From NCBI RefSeq assembly GCF_002217755.1, contig NZ_BCFL01000023.1, positions 285,247 through 349,246 on the forward strand: a stretch of DNA of 64,000 nt, in the 5' to 3' direction. The notes under the pieces are model-generated. The model was not told the origin of the DNA. It made no database searches and saw nothing but the letters and a program-made list of their open reading frames with translations. A program made the translations under genes and the position numbers. This document shows, piece after piece, positions 57,551 through 64,000 of the stretch. Source of the DNA: Streptomyces hyaluromycini. GTDB taxonomy: Bacteria > Actinomycetota > Actinomycetes > Streptomycetales > Streptomycetaceae. Each line of letters starts with the position of its first letter. Positions within the stretch are counted from its first letter, which is position 1.

Positions 57551-58399
57551 ATGGGACGAGTCACGGAACGACGCAAGGTCATCCGCATCCGCGACGGAGC
57601 GGTCTCCGCCCGGCCGGACACGCTCGTCGCCGAGGAACCGCTGGAGATCAGGCTCAACGGGAAACCCCTCGCCATCACCATGCGCACGCCCGGCGACGAC
57701 TTCGCGCTGGCGGCCGGGTTCCTGGTGAGCGAGGGAGTGCTGGCGGCCGCGGGCGACCTGCAGAACATCGTGTACTGCGCGGGCGCCACGGTCGACGGCT
57801 CCAACACCTACAACGTGGTCGACGTGCGGACCACGCCGGGCGTCAAGCTGCCCGACTTCACCCTGGAGCGGAACGTCTACACGTCCTCGTCCTGCGGGCT
57901 GTGCGGCAAGGCGAGCCTCGACGCGGTGCGTACGACGGCCCGCTGGCCGATAGCCGACACTCCCCCGGTCCGGGTCGGACCCGAGCTGCTCGCGAGCCTC
58001 CCCGACCGGCTCCGCGCGGCGCAGCGGGTCTTCGACCGGACCGGGGGGCTGCACGCGGCGGCCCTGTTCACGGAGGACGGCGAGCTGCTGGACATCCGCG
58101 AGGACGTGGGCCGGCACAACGCGGTGGACAAGCTGGTCGGCCGGGCCCTGCAGAACGGCGACCTGCCGCTGTCCCGGACGATCCTGCTGGTCTCCGGGCG
58201 GGCCTCCTTCGAGCTGGCGCAGAAGGCCGTGATGGCGGGCCTCCCGGTGCTCGCGGCGGTCTCGGCGCCGTCCTCGCTGGCGGTGGACCTGGCGGCGGAG
58301 ACCGGGCTGACCCTGGTCGGCTTCCTGCGGGGCAGCAACATGAACGTGTACGCGGGCGAGGACCGCATCGCTCTGCGGGCCGCGGCCGCCCAGGGCTGA
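57551..58399 (+). CDS. fdhD: FdhD sulfurtransferase / formate dehydrogenase accessory protein
   Basis: A 282-aa FdhD: VAEEPLEIRLNGKPLAITMRTPG, FALAAGFLVSEGVL, the swinging-loop SSCGLCGKASL with Cys-x-x-Cys, and EDVGRHNAVDKLVGRAL, VSGRASFELAQKAVMAG. FdhD passes sulfur from a cysteine desulfurase to the molybdenum cofactor of formate dehydrogenase and is required for its activity. It follows the Fe-S gene by 7 bp, so the operon is panE-like, catalytic subunit, E+F fusion, Fe-S part, fdhD. A stem-loop follows between fdhD and the convergent LysR pseudogene. Confidence 0.96.
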   Translation: MGRVTERRKVIRIRDGAVSARPDTLVAEEPLEIRLNGKPLAITMRTPGDDFALAAGFLVSEGVLAAAGDLQNIVYCAGATVDGSNTYNVVDVRTTPGVKLPDFTLERNVYTSSSCGLCGKASLDAVRTTARWPIADTPPVRVGPELLASLPDRLRAAQRVFDRTGGLHAAALFTEDGELLDIREDVGRHNAVDKLVGRALQNGDLPLSRTILLVSGRASFELAQKAVMAGLPVLAAVSAPSSLAVDLAAETGLTLVGFLRGSNMNVYAGEDRIALRAAAAQG

Positions 58400-58419
58400 C
58401 CGGTTCCCCGCGTCACGGC

Positions 58420-58470
58420 GGCGGGGCCCCGACCGGCGGGGAGCGCCCCCTGCGCCGCAGGGGCCCCGCC
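58420..58470. terminator. Bidirectional hairpin terminator
   Basis: Outer arms GGCGGGGCCCC (58420-58430) and GGGGCCCCGCC (58460-58470) pair over 11 bp; an alternative inner hairpin CCCCTGC/GCAGGGG lies within. It sits between convergent fdhD and lysR. Confidence 0.65.
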
Positions 58471-59338
58471 TCAGTCGGAGCCCGGCGCCCCGACGCCCGC
58501 CGCGGCCTCGGCGAAGGCGGCGACCAGCGGGGAGCGGCGGCCGGCCGCCCAGGCGAGCAGCACCCGGTCGGGTTCGGCGTCGACGACCGGGACGTAGACG
58601 ATGTCGGGGCGGGAGTACTGCTCGGCGGCCGAGCGGGGCACCATCGTGATGGCGGTGCCGGCGGCCACGCACTCGAACTTCTCTTCGATGGTGCGCAGTG
58701 GCAGGTCGCCGGGCCGGGGGTCGTTGTAGCGCAGCCACTGCTCGCCGTCGAGGTCGGAGAGGGAGATCTCCTGCTTCCCGGCGAGCCGGTGCCGGTCCGG
58801 GAGCATGGCGACGCGGGGCTCGCTGTACAGGGGCCGCAGTTCCAGCCCCTCCTCCCGGATCGGAAGTCGTACGTACGCGATGTCGACGGTGCCGTCGAGG
58901 ATCAGCTGCTCCTGGTCGTCCCTCCCCCACTCTCGACTACGCTCGAGCGGGAGGTGCCCCCATGACCCGGCGGGCGTTGGCCTCGACGTCCGGGTGTGCC
59001 GCGGTGAAGGCGCGCAGTGCCGGGGTGACGACGACACCGGCGCGGAAGCCGACGACCAGCCGGCGCCGGCCGTGTGCCGCCTGCGCGACCCGGCGCCGGG
59101 TGCCGTCGGCGAGGGCCAGCAACTGCCGTGCGTCTTCAAGGAGTTGACGCCCGGCGTCGGTCAGGGTCACGCCGTGGCTGTCCCGTACGAACAGCTCGGC
59201 CCCCAACTCCTTCTCCAGCGCCCGGATCTGACGGCTCAGCACGGGCTGGGCGATGTGCAGCTGCTCCGCCGCCCGGCCGAAGTGGAGGAGTTCGGCGACC
59301 GCCGCGAAGTAGCGGACCTTGCGCAGATCCAGGTCCAT
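58471..59338 (-). pseudogene. LysR-family regulator broken by a 40-bp insertion
   Basis: ATG at 59338 (GGAAGGAG about 8 bp upstream) opens a normal LysR: LRKVRYFAAVAELLHFGRAAE, LHIAQPVLSRQIRALEKELGAEL, LTDAGRQLLEDARQ. The frame reaches AHPDVEANARRVMGAPPARA and stops at 58937. The effector domain continues in another frame from DDQEQLILDGTVDIAYVRLP to the end at 58471. Removing 58921-58960 rejoins both parts exactly as RRV-M-DDQEQ, so a 40-bp palindromic repeat was inserted. The first part alone could still encode a DNA-binding fragment of about 133 aa. Confidence 0.85.
58921..58960. repeat. 40-bp palindrome-like repeat inserted in lysR
   Basis: CCTCCCCCACTCTCGACTAC begins it and GCTCGAGCGGGAGGTGCCCC ends it; CTCCC/GGGAG and CGCTCGAGCG give a hairpin. 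Its removal restores the LysR frame. From memory the sequence resembles a small repeat scattered in Streptomyces intergenic regions. Confidence 0.65.
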
Positions 59339-59476
59339 GACCGCGGCTCCTTCCCGGGTGGCGATGTCTTCAGGGTATCGCCACCGCCGAAAGAGGTCTT
59401 GGACGGCGGATGCGGCGGGACCGCAGGCTGGAGACGTCCGAACGGGACGGAACACCGGCTTGGAAAGGGATCAGCC

Positions 59477-60196
59477 ATGGGTCTGCAGGGACAGCGTGTC
59501 GTCGTCATCGGGGGTACGTCGGGCATCGGGCTCGCGGTCGCCGAGGGCGCGGCACGGGAGGGCGCGCGGGTGGTCGCCGCCTCGCGCCGGCAGGAGAGTG
59601 TCGAGGCGGCGCTGAAGGTGCTGCCGGAGGACGCCGAGGGGCAGGTGCTGGACGCCACGGACGAGGACGCGGTGCGCGGCTTCTTCACGCGGGTCGGAGC
59701 CTACGACCACCTGGTGTACACGGCCGGTGACTCGCTCCTGCTGGAGTCGGTGGCCGCGACGGACATCGCGGCGGCCCGGAACTTCCTGGACACCCGGCTG
59801 TGGGGTGCGTACGCGGCGGTGAAGTACGGCGCCGGGTCGATCCGGCCGGGCGGGTCGGTGGTGCTGACCACGGGGACGGCGGGGAGCCGGCCGCTGCCCG
59901 GTTCGAGCGTCGCGTCGGCGCTGTGCGGGGCGATGGAGTCGCTGACCCGGGCACTGGCCGTGGAGCTGGCGCCGGTGCGGGTCAACGTGGTCTCGCCGGG
60001 GGTGGTGCGGACCGAGCTGTGGCGGGAGCTGCCGGAGGCGGACCGGGAGGGGCTGTTCCGGTCGTCCGCCGAGTCGCTGCCGGTGGGGCGGGTCGGTGAG
60101 CCGGCGGATGTGGCGGAGGCGTACCTGTACCTGATGCGTGGGGGCTACAGCACCGGGTCGGTGGTGGTCGTGGACGGCGGCGGGACGCTGGTCTGA
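59477..60196 (+). CDS. SDR-family protein lacking the YxxxK motif
   Basis: A 239-aa short-chain dehydrogenase-like protein. ATG at 59477 follows GGAAAGGGA. Nucleotide site VVVIGGTSGIGLAVAEGAAREGA and basic residues ASRRQESV suggest NADPH. The NNAG-like block is LVYTAGDSLLL. Where Tyr-x-x-x-Lys should be the sequence reads SSVASALCGAMESL, with Val and Leu instead of Tyr and Lys. Downstream VNVVSPGVVRTELW and YSTGSVVVVDGGGTLV are normal. Proteins of this subgroup exist in many actinobacteria; whether they catalyse reduction is unclear. Divergent from the broken lysR gene. Confidence 0.88.
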   Translation: MGLQGQRVVVIGGTSGIGLAVAEGAAREGARVVAASRRQESVEAALKVLPEDAEGQVLDATDEDAVRGFFTRVGAYDHLVYTAGDSLLLESVAATDIAAARNFLDTRLWGAYAAVKYGAGSIRPGGSVVLTTGTAGSRPLPGSSVASALCGAMESLTRALAVELAPVRVNVVSPGVVRTELWRELPEADREGLFRSSAESLPVGRVGEPADVAEAYLYLMRGGYSTGSVVVVDGGGTLV

Positions 60197-60200
60197 GCCG

Positions 60201-60728
60201 TCAGGCGGGGGTGAGGCGGACGTCGGCGGCGGTCACGACCGTGCCGAGGCGCGGAAAGTCGAGCCGCACGGACGCCTCGTGCTCGGGGCCGGTGAGGGCG
60301 GCCATGGCGTCCTCGACGAAGACCAGGTCGTAGCCGAGGTCGGCGGCGGCGCGGGCGGTGGACTCGACGCCGAGGTTGGTGGCGACGCCGCCGAACACCA
60401 GCCGGGTGACGCCCAGCCGGCGCAGCCGGGCGTCGAGTTCCGTGCCCTGGAAGCCGCCGATCGTCCGCTTGACGATCTCCACGTCCCCTTCCTTCCGGAG
60501 TCCGGCCACGAGTCCGCTGCCCGGCGGCTGCTCCGCCAGCGAGGGCCGTTCGACGCGGACGAGTACCACGGGTGCGCCGGCGGCGCGGAAGGAGTGGGCC
60601 AGCTCCTCGGCGGCGTGCAGGACTTCGGTGCCCTTGCGGGGCTCCAGGGGCAGCGCGACGATGCGGTCCATCAGGTCGACGAGGACGAGGGCGGTGCGCG
60701 CCGGATCGAGCGCCAGGGGTGCGGTCAT
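60201..60728 (-). CDS. Isochorismatase-fold hydrolase without the nucleophilic Cys
   Basis: A 175-aa cysteine-hydrolase-family protein: ALVLVDLMDRIV (catalytic Asp), VKRTIGGFQGTELDARLRRLGV (catalytic Lys) and FGGVATNLGVESTARAAADLGYD. The Cys expected in GVATDVCVE is replaced by Gly (VATNLGVES), as in isochorismate hydrolases rather than amidases. So a nicotinamidase-type thiol mechanism is unlikely. It converges on the SDR gene with a 4-bp gap. Substrate unknown. Confidence 0.88.
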   Translation of the reverse strand: MTAPLALDPARTALVLVDLMDRIVALPLEPRKGTEVLHAAEELAHSFRAAGAPVVLVRVERPSLAEQPPGSGLVAGLRKEGDVEIVKRTIGGFQGTELDARLRRLGVTRLVFGGVATNLGVESTARAAADLGYDLVFVEDAMAALTGPEHEASVRLDFPRLGTVVTAADVRLTPA

Positions 60729-60841
60729 GACGGAACGTTAGCCTTCATGAGCCGTCCGTACCGGAAATCCGGATCAACAGGCCCGTGAACTGGTCGCGTT
60801 CGGGGCCCTTACGCCGCGGTTCAGCAGCCGTACGCCACGGC

Positions 60842-61891
60842 TCAGCGGCGGAGCGTCCCGGTGCCGACCGCGGGCCGTGACTCCGCCGCGGGGGCGGCCG
60901 GGGGTTCGGCCGTCTCCTGGGCCTCGGGGTCGTGGGCGCGGCGCTTGGCGATGACCGCGCACACCATGAGCTGCATCTGGTGGAAGAGCATCAGCGGCAG
61001 CACGGCCAGCGAGGCGTGGGCGCCGAACAGGACGCTGGCCATCGGCAGCCCGGAGGCGAGGGACTTCTTCGACCCGGCGAACTGGATGGCGATACGGTCC
61101 CCGCGGCCGAAGCCGAGCGCCTTGGCGCCGTACCAGGTCAGCAGGAGCATCACGGCGAGCAGGACGGCCTCGACGGCGAGGAGCCCGGCCAGCCGCACGG
61201 CGCTGACCTGGTGCCAGATGCCCCGGACCATGCCCTCGCTGAACGCGGTGTAGACGACGAGCAGGATGGAACCGCGGTCGACCAGCCCGAGGATCTTCTT
61301 GTGCCGGGCGACGAAGCCGCCGATCCACGGCCGCAGCAGCTGCCCGGCGACGAACGGCACCAGCAGCTGGAGCACGATCTTGACGATCGAGTCGGCGGAG
61401 AACCCGCCCCCGCTGTTGCCGAGCAGCGCGGCGGCGAGCAGCGGTGTGAGGACGATGCCGACCAGCGAGGAGAAGGAACCGGCGCAGATCGCGGCGGGCA
61501 CGTTGCCGCGCGCGATGGAGGTGAAGGCGATCGACGACTGGATGGTGGAGGGCACCAGGGTCAGGAAGAGGAAGCCCTGGTAGAGCGGATGGGTGAGCAG
61601 GACCGGCACCAGCCCGCGGGCCGCCAGTCCGAGCACCGGGAAGATCACGAAGGTGCAGACCAGGACCGTGACATGGAGCCGCCAGTGCCGCAGCCCGTCG
61701 ACGGCCTCGCGGGTGGACAGACGGGCGCCGTAGAGGAAGAAGAGGAAGGCGATCGCGGCCGTGGAGGCACCGGAGGCCACATCGGCGGCCGTGTCCCGGG
61801 CCGGGAGGAGCGCGGCGAGGCACACCGTCCCGAGCAACAGCAGGACGTACGGGTCGATCGGCATCCGACTGGGCCAGCTCAGGCGTTTCAC
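60842..61891 (-). CDS. Bile-acid:sodium symporter family (SBF-like) transporter
   Basis: A 349-aa membrane protein with about ten hydrophobic spans: IDPYVLLLLGTVCLAALLPA, FLFFLYGARLSTREAVDGLRHW, LVPSTIQSSIAFTSIARGNV and IAICAGSFSSLVG-like core, and RIAIQFAGSKKSLASGLPMA, all signature blocks of the SBF-like/BASS family. The C-terminal ~35 residues are a soluble Ala/Pro/Glu-rich tail. Members import organic anions with sodium. It is divergent from a LysR regulator with a T-N11-A box between them, so inducible by a ligand of that regulator (inference). Confidence 0.9.
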   Translation of the reverse strand: MKRLSWPSRMPIDPYVLLLLGTVCLAALLPARDTAADVASGASTAAIAFLFFLYGARLSTREAVDGLRHWRLHVTVLVCTFVIFPVLGLAARGLVPVLLTHPLYQGFLFLTLVPSTIQSSIAFTSIARGNVPAAICAGSFSSLVGIVLTPLLAAALLGNSGGGFSADSIVKIVLQLLVPFVAGQLLRPWIGGFVARHKKILGLVDRGSILLVVYTAFSEGMVRGIWHQVSAVRLAGLLAVEAVLLAVMLLLTWYGAKALGFGRGDRIAIQFAGSKKSLASGLPMASVLFGAHASLAVLPLMLFHQMQLMVCAVIAKRRAHDPEAQETAEPPAAPAAESRPAVGTGTLRR

Positions 61892-62024
61892 GGTGCTCCA
61901 CTTGCGGGTCGGTCAGGGTGTCGTGCCGGCGTGATCGGCCGGGTTCTCGCCGGGGCCGGAAGGGCCCTCTCCATCGTCCTCCTCCGGCAGGTGATCGGGA
62001 ATCCGTTGTACCGCTCTGACTGCC

Positions 62025-62039
62025 ATCGCGTTCCGCGAT
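62025..62039. promoter_or_regulatory. LysR T-N11-A box between divergent transporter and lysR
   Basis: ATCGCG-TTC-CGCGAT is a perfect 15-nt palindrome with T-N11-A, the LysR consensus, 12 bp before the lysR start and in the shared control region of the SBF-like transporter. Confidence 0.7.
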
Positions 62040-62050
62040 AACATGTTGGA

Positions 62051-62914
62051 GTGTATGACCCTTCACAGCTCCGCACCTTCCTGGCGGTGGCCCAGACGCT
62101 CAGCTTCACCCAGGCCGCCCGGCGGCTCGGGCTGCGCCAGTCCACGGTGAGCCAGCATGTGCGGCGCCTGGAGGACGCGGCCGGCCGCCAGCTGTTCTCC
62201 CGGGACACCCACTCCGTGGAGCTGACCGAGGACGGCGAGGCGATGCTCGGGTTCGCCCGCCGGATCCTGGAGGTGCACGAGCAGGCGGCGGCCTTCTTCA
62301 CCGGCACCCGGCTGCGCGGCCGGCTCCGCTTCGGCGCGTCGGAGGACTTCGTCCTCACCCGGCTGCCGGAGATCCTGGAGGGCTTCCGCCACGACCACCC
62401 CGAGGTCGACCTCGAACTGACGGTGGAGCTCTCGGGCACCCTGCACGAGCAGCTGGCCGCCGGAAAGCTGGACCTGGTGCTGGCCAAGCGGCGCGCCGAG
62501 GATCCGCTGGGCGAGCTGGTCTGGCACGACGACCTGGTGTGGATCGGCGCGGAGCGGCTCCGCCTGGACCCCGCCCGTCCGGTCCCGCTGATCGTCTATC
62601 CCCCGCCGGGCATCACCCGCGCCCTGGCCCTGGAGGCGCTGGAGCGCGAGGGCCGCGACTGGCGCATCGTCTGCACGAGCGGCAGCCTCAACGGCCTGAT
62701 CGCGGCGGCGAGGGCGGGCCTGGGCGTGATGGCCCATTCCAGGGGCCTGATCCCCCCGGGCCTGTTCCGAGTCCCGGACCGGGCGGGGCTGCCGGAACTG
62801 GGCAAGGTCGACTTCGTTCTCGTACACGGCCCGAGACGCACACCGGCACAGACGGCGGCAGACGCCTTGGCGGCGGCAATCCTGACCAGCGGAGCACGCT
62901 TGAGACGCCCCTGA
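62051..62914 (+). CDS. LysR-family regulator
   Basis: A 287-aa LysR protein with GTG start: YDPSQLRTFLAVAQTLSFTQAARRLGLRQSTVSQHVRRLEDAAG in its usual blocks (LRTFLAVAQTLSF, LGLRQSTVSQHVRRLE), LRFGASEDFVLTRLPEILEGF and VDLELTVELSGTLHEQLAAGKLDLVL of the effector domain. No ribosome site separates the start from the palindrome, so transcript may be leaderless. It is divergent from the SBF-like transporter and probably controls it and itself. Effector unknown. Confidence 0.93.
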   Translation: MYDPSQLRTFLAVAQTLSFTQAARRLGLRQSTVSQHVRRLEDAAGRQLFSRDTHSVELTEDGEAMLGFARRILEVHEQAAAFFTGTRLRGRLRFGASEDFVLTRLPEILEGFRHDHPEVDLELTVELSGTLHEQLAAGKLDLVLAKRRAEDPLGELVWHDDLVWIGAERLRLDPARPVPLIVYPPPGITRALALEALEREGRDWRIVCTSGSLNGLIAAARAGLGVMAHSRGLIPPGLFRVPDRAGLPELGKVDFVLVHGPRRTPAQTAADALAAAILTSGARLRRP

Positions 62915-62920
62915 CCGGAG

Positions 62921-63000
62921 GCGCCCCCGAAGGGGCGCGGGGCTGTACCGGATATGCGGCTGCCGCCGCGTGGGCGCGATCAACCCCCACCGGCCGGCAC
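62921..63000. repeat. Dispersed Streptomyces-type intergenic repeat
   Basis: GCGCCCC-CGAA-GGGGCGC hairpin, then GGGGCTGTACCGGATATGCG and a GC-rich GGCTGCCGCCGCGTGGGCGC part. From memory this composite unit recurs between genes in many Streptomyces chromosomes. Here it lies between convergent lysR and lrp-like genes and can serve as terminator. Confidence 0.6.
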
Positions 63001-63002
63001 TC

Positions 63003-63992
63003 TCAATACGACCCCACATACGTCAACTGCTTCACCCGCCGCAAAAACGGCATCGCCTCCACATGCTGCACCCCCTCCAGCCGCCCCACCGGCCCGCTCA
63101 GGTACGCGTACAGGTGGGCCGTGTCGCGCAGCACCGCCGTCACCACGACATGAGACGGCCCGGCGGTAGCCGCAGCAAACGCCACCTCGTCATGGACCGC
63201 CAAGGCCTGACCCACGGAGTGCATCGCGGCCGGCGTGGTGGTGATCCACAGCAGCGCGGACTTCGAGAATCCCAGCACCTCGGACCGGTACTCGACATCG
63301 ATGTACACCGCCCCGGAGGCGAGCAGCGCGGCCAGCCGCCGTTTCACCGACGACTCGGACCGTCCCGTTGCCCGTTGCAACTCCGGATACGTCGCCCGCC
63401 CGTCCCGCTCCAGCGCGGCGAGCAGCGGCGCGTCCTCGGGCTCCAGCCGCGCGGGCCCGTCGGCCTCCGGCGGCGCCGGCCGCAGCGCCGCCGCCTGTTC
63501 CTCCGACAGCGCCCGGAACTTCCGGACCCATCCGGTCGGTCCCCCGTAGAACCGGTGCAGCAGTTGCTGCGCACGGATCTCCACCACACTCGGGGTGCGC
63601 GGCAGCTTGCCGAGGAGCAGGTCGTCGTGGTCGCCGGGGTGGCGCGGCCGGGTCATGCAGGCGATCTCCGTGCCGCCGGAGGCCAGCCCGATCCAGGCGG
63701 TGTCGGGGCGTTTGGCGAGCGCGTCGGCGATGACGGTGGCGCCGTCGGGCGCGCAGCGCAGCCGGAGCATCCACTGGTCCTGGCCCAGCCGCTCGGCGTC
63801 GCGGACCGCGACGACCCGCAGCCCGGCCTCGGCGCACAGCCGTCGGTAGCGGCGGGCGATCGTCTGGTCGGAGACGCCGAGCACGGCCCCGATCCGGCTG
63901 AAGGAGGCGCGGCCGTCGACCTCCAGCGCGCTGAGCAGTTGCACGTCCAGCGGATCCAGCGTGTCGGATTCCAGCTCCAGCATGGCGGCCAT
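63003..63992 (-). CDS. Two-unit Lrp/AsnC-family regulator
   Basis: A 329-aa protein with two Lrp-type winged-helix regions: LDPLDVQLLSALEVDGRASF with IGAVLGVSDQTIARRYRRL at the N-terminus and LEPEDAPLLAALERDGRATY with LQRATGRSESSVKRRLAALL in the middle. A RAM-like ligand-binding domain follows each (FAAATAGPSHVVVTAVLRDT is part of the second). Duplicate HTH-RAM proteins are common in Streptomyces. The start is 8 bp from the window edge; ATG at 63992 or 63983. Upstream context is outside the window. Function is probably amino-acid-responsive control. Confidence 0.9.
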   Translation of the reverse strand: MAAMLELESDTLDPLDVQLLSALEVDGRASFSRIGAVLGVSDQTIARRYRRLCAEAGLRVVAVRDAERLGQDQWMLRLRCAPDGATVIADALAKRPDTAWIGLASGGTEIACMTRPRHPGDHDDLLLGKLPRTPSVVEIRAQQLLHRFYGGPTGWVRKFRALSEEQAAALRPAPPEADGPARLEPEDAPLLAALERDGRATYPELQRATGRSESSVKRRLAALLASGAVYIDVEYRSEVLGFSKSALLWITTTPAAMHSVGQALAVHDEVAFAAATAGPSHVVVTAVLRDTAHLYAYLSGPVGRLEGVQHVEAMPFLRRVKQLTYVGSY

Positions 63993-64000
63993 CCTACGGA

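Noticed and set aside
1..64000. CRISPR array
   Set aside because: No evenly spaced direct repeats were seen; repeated short units are hairpins or operator copies.

Overview
The window looks like Streptomyces chromosome: very high GC, strong third-position GC bias, GTG starts, many GTGA/ATGA gene overlaps, scattered rare TTA codons, and Streptomyces-type gene families throughout. It holds two coherent systems, a decayed mobile region between them, and assorted metabolic genes.

(1) About 1-18.5 kb is the right part of an extracellular contractile injection system (eCIS, phage-tail-like) locus. A plus-strand arm (partial accessory protein, DUF4255 cap/terminator, AAA+ ATPase with a TTA codon) is followed by a probable cargo toxin with a zinc-dependent nucleic-acid deaminase motif (HAE...PCxxC). 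It converges on a long minus-strand arm: tube-like protein, LysM-like protein, gpD-like and gpV-like spike proteins, PAAR-like tip, gp25, two gpJ-like baseplate proteins, a tail protein with beta-helix-like repeats, DUF6519 and a fibre-like protein. Sheath and main tube genes must lie left of the window.

(2) About 18.5-21.4 kb holds an IS5-type transposase remnant abutting a decayed FAD-monooxygenase, a DHA2-type MFS exporter and a small membrane protein. About 21.9-26.2 kb is a divergent oxidative cassette: amidohydrolase and FAD-monooxygenase on one side, a P450 with an odd I-helix motif (AGHKTT) on the other.

(3) About 26.2-33.4 kb is a mosaic ending at tRNA-Leu(GAG): three pieces of degraded large serine recombinase, a methyltransferase, an ArsR/SRPBCC operon with twin palindromic operators, a ParA ATPase with a small partner, a second P450, and an intact IS481-like element with 27-bp terminal inverted repeats. 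It is best read as a decayed integrative element.

(4) About 33.5-58.4 kb, after a MarR/LLM-oxidoreductase pair, is a probable oxalate/formate catabolic island: aldehyde dehydrogenase, a SucCD pair, an oxalyl-CoA decarboxylase-like ThDP enzyme, formyl-CoA:oxalate CoA-transferase, an NDP-forming acyl-CoA synthetase, three OFA-family transporters (one with a 44-aa small subunit), an FCD-type GntR regulator, a KAS III, a ketopantoate-reductase-like protein, and an NAD-dependent formate dehydrogenase with FdhD. The formate dehydrogenase alpha chain is split into two genes in reversed order around a fused E+F subunit. A motif (ACTGTA[GA/TG]C) recurs in three control regions and once inside frc, suggesting one GntR regulon. 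Proposed flow: oxalate in by OFA transporters, CoA transfer by Frc, decarboxylation by Oxc, formate oxidised by the formate dehydrogenase.

(5) About 58.4-64 kb holds a LysR gene broken by a 40-bp repeat, an SDR lacking YxxxK, an isochorismatase-fold protein lacking the nucleophilic Cys, a bile-acid:sodium-symporter-family protein divergent from a LysR regulator with a perfect T-N11-A box between them, and a two-unit Lrp/AsnC regulator at the right edge.
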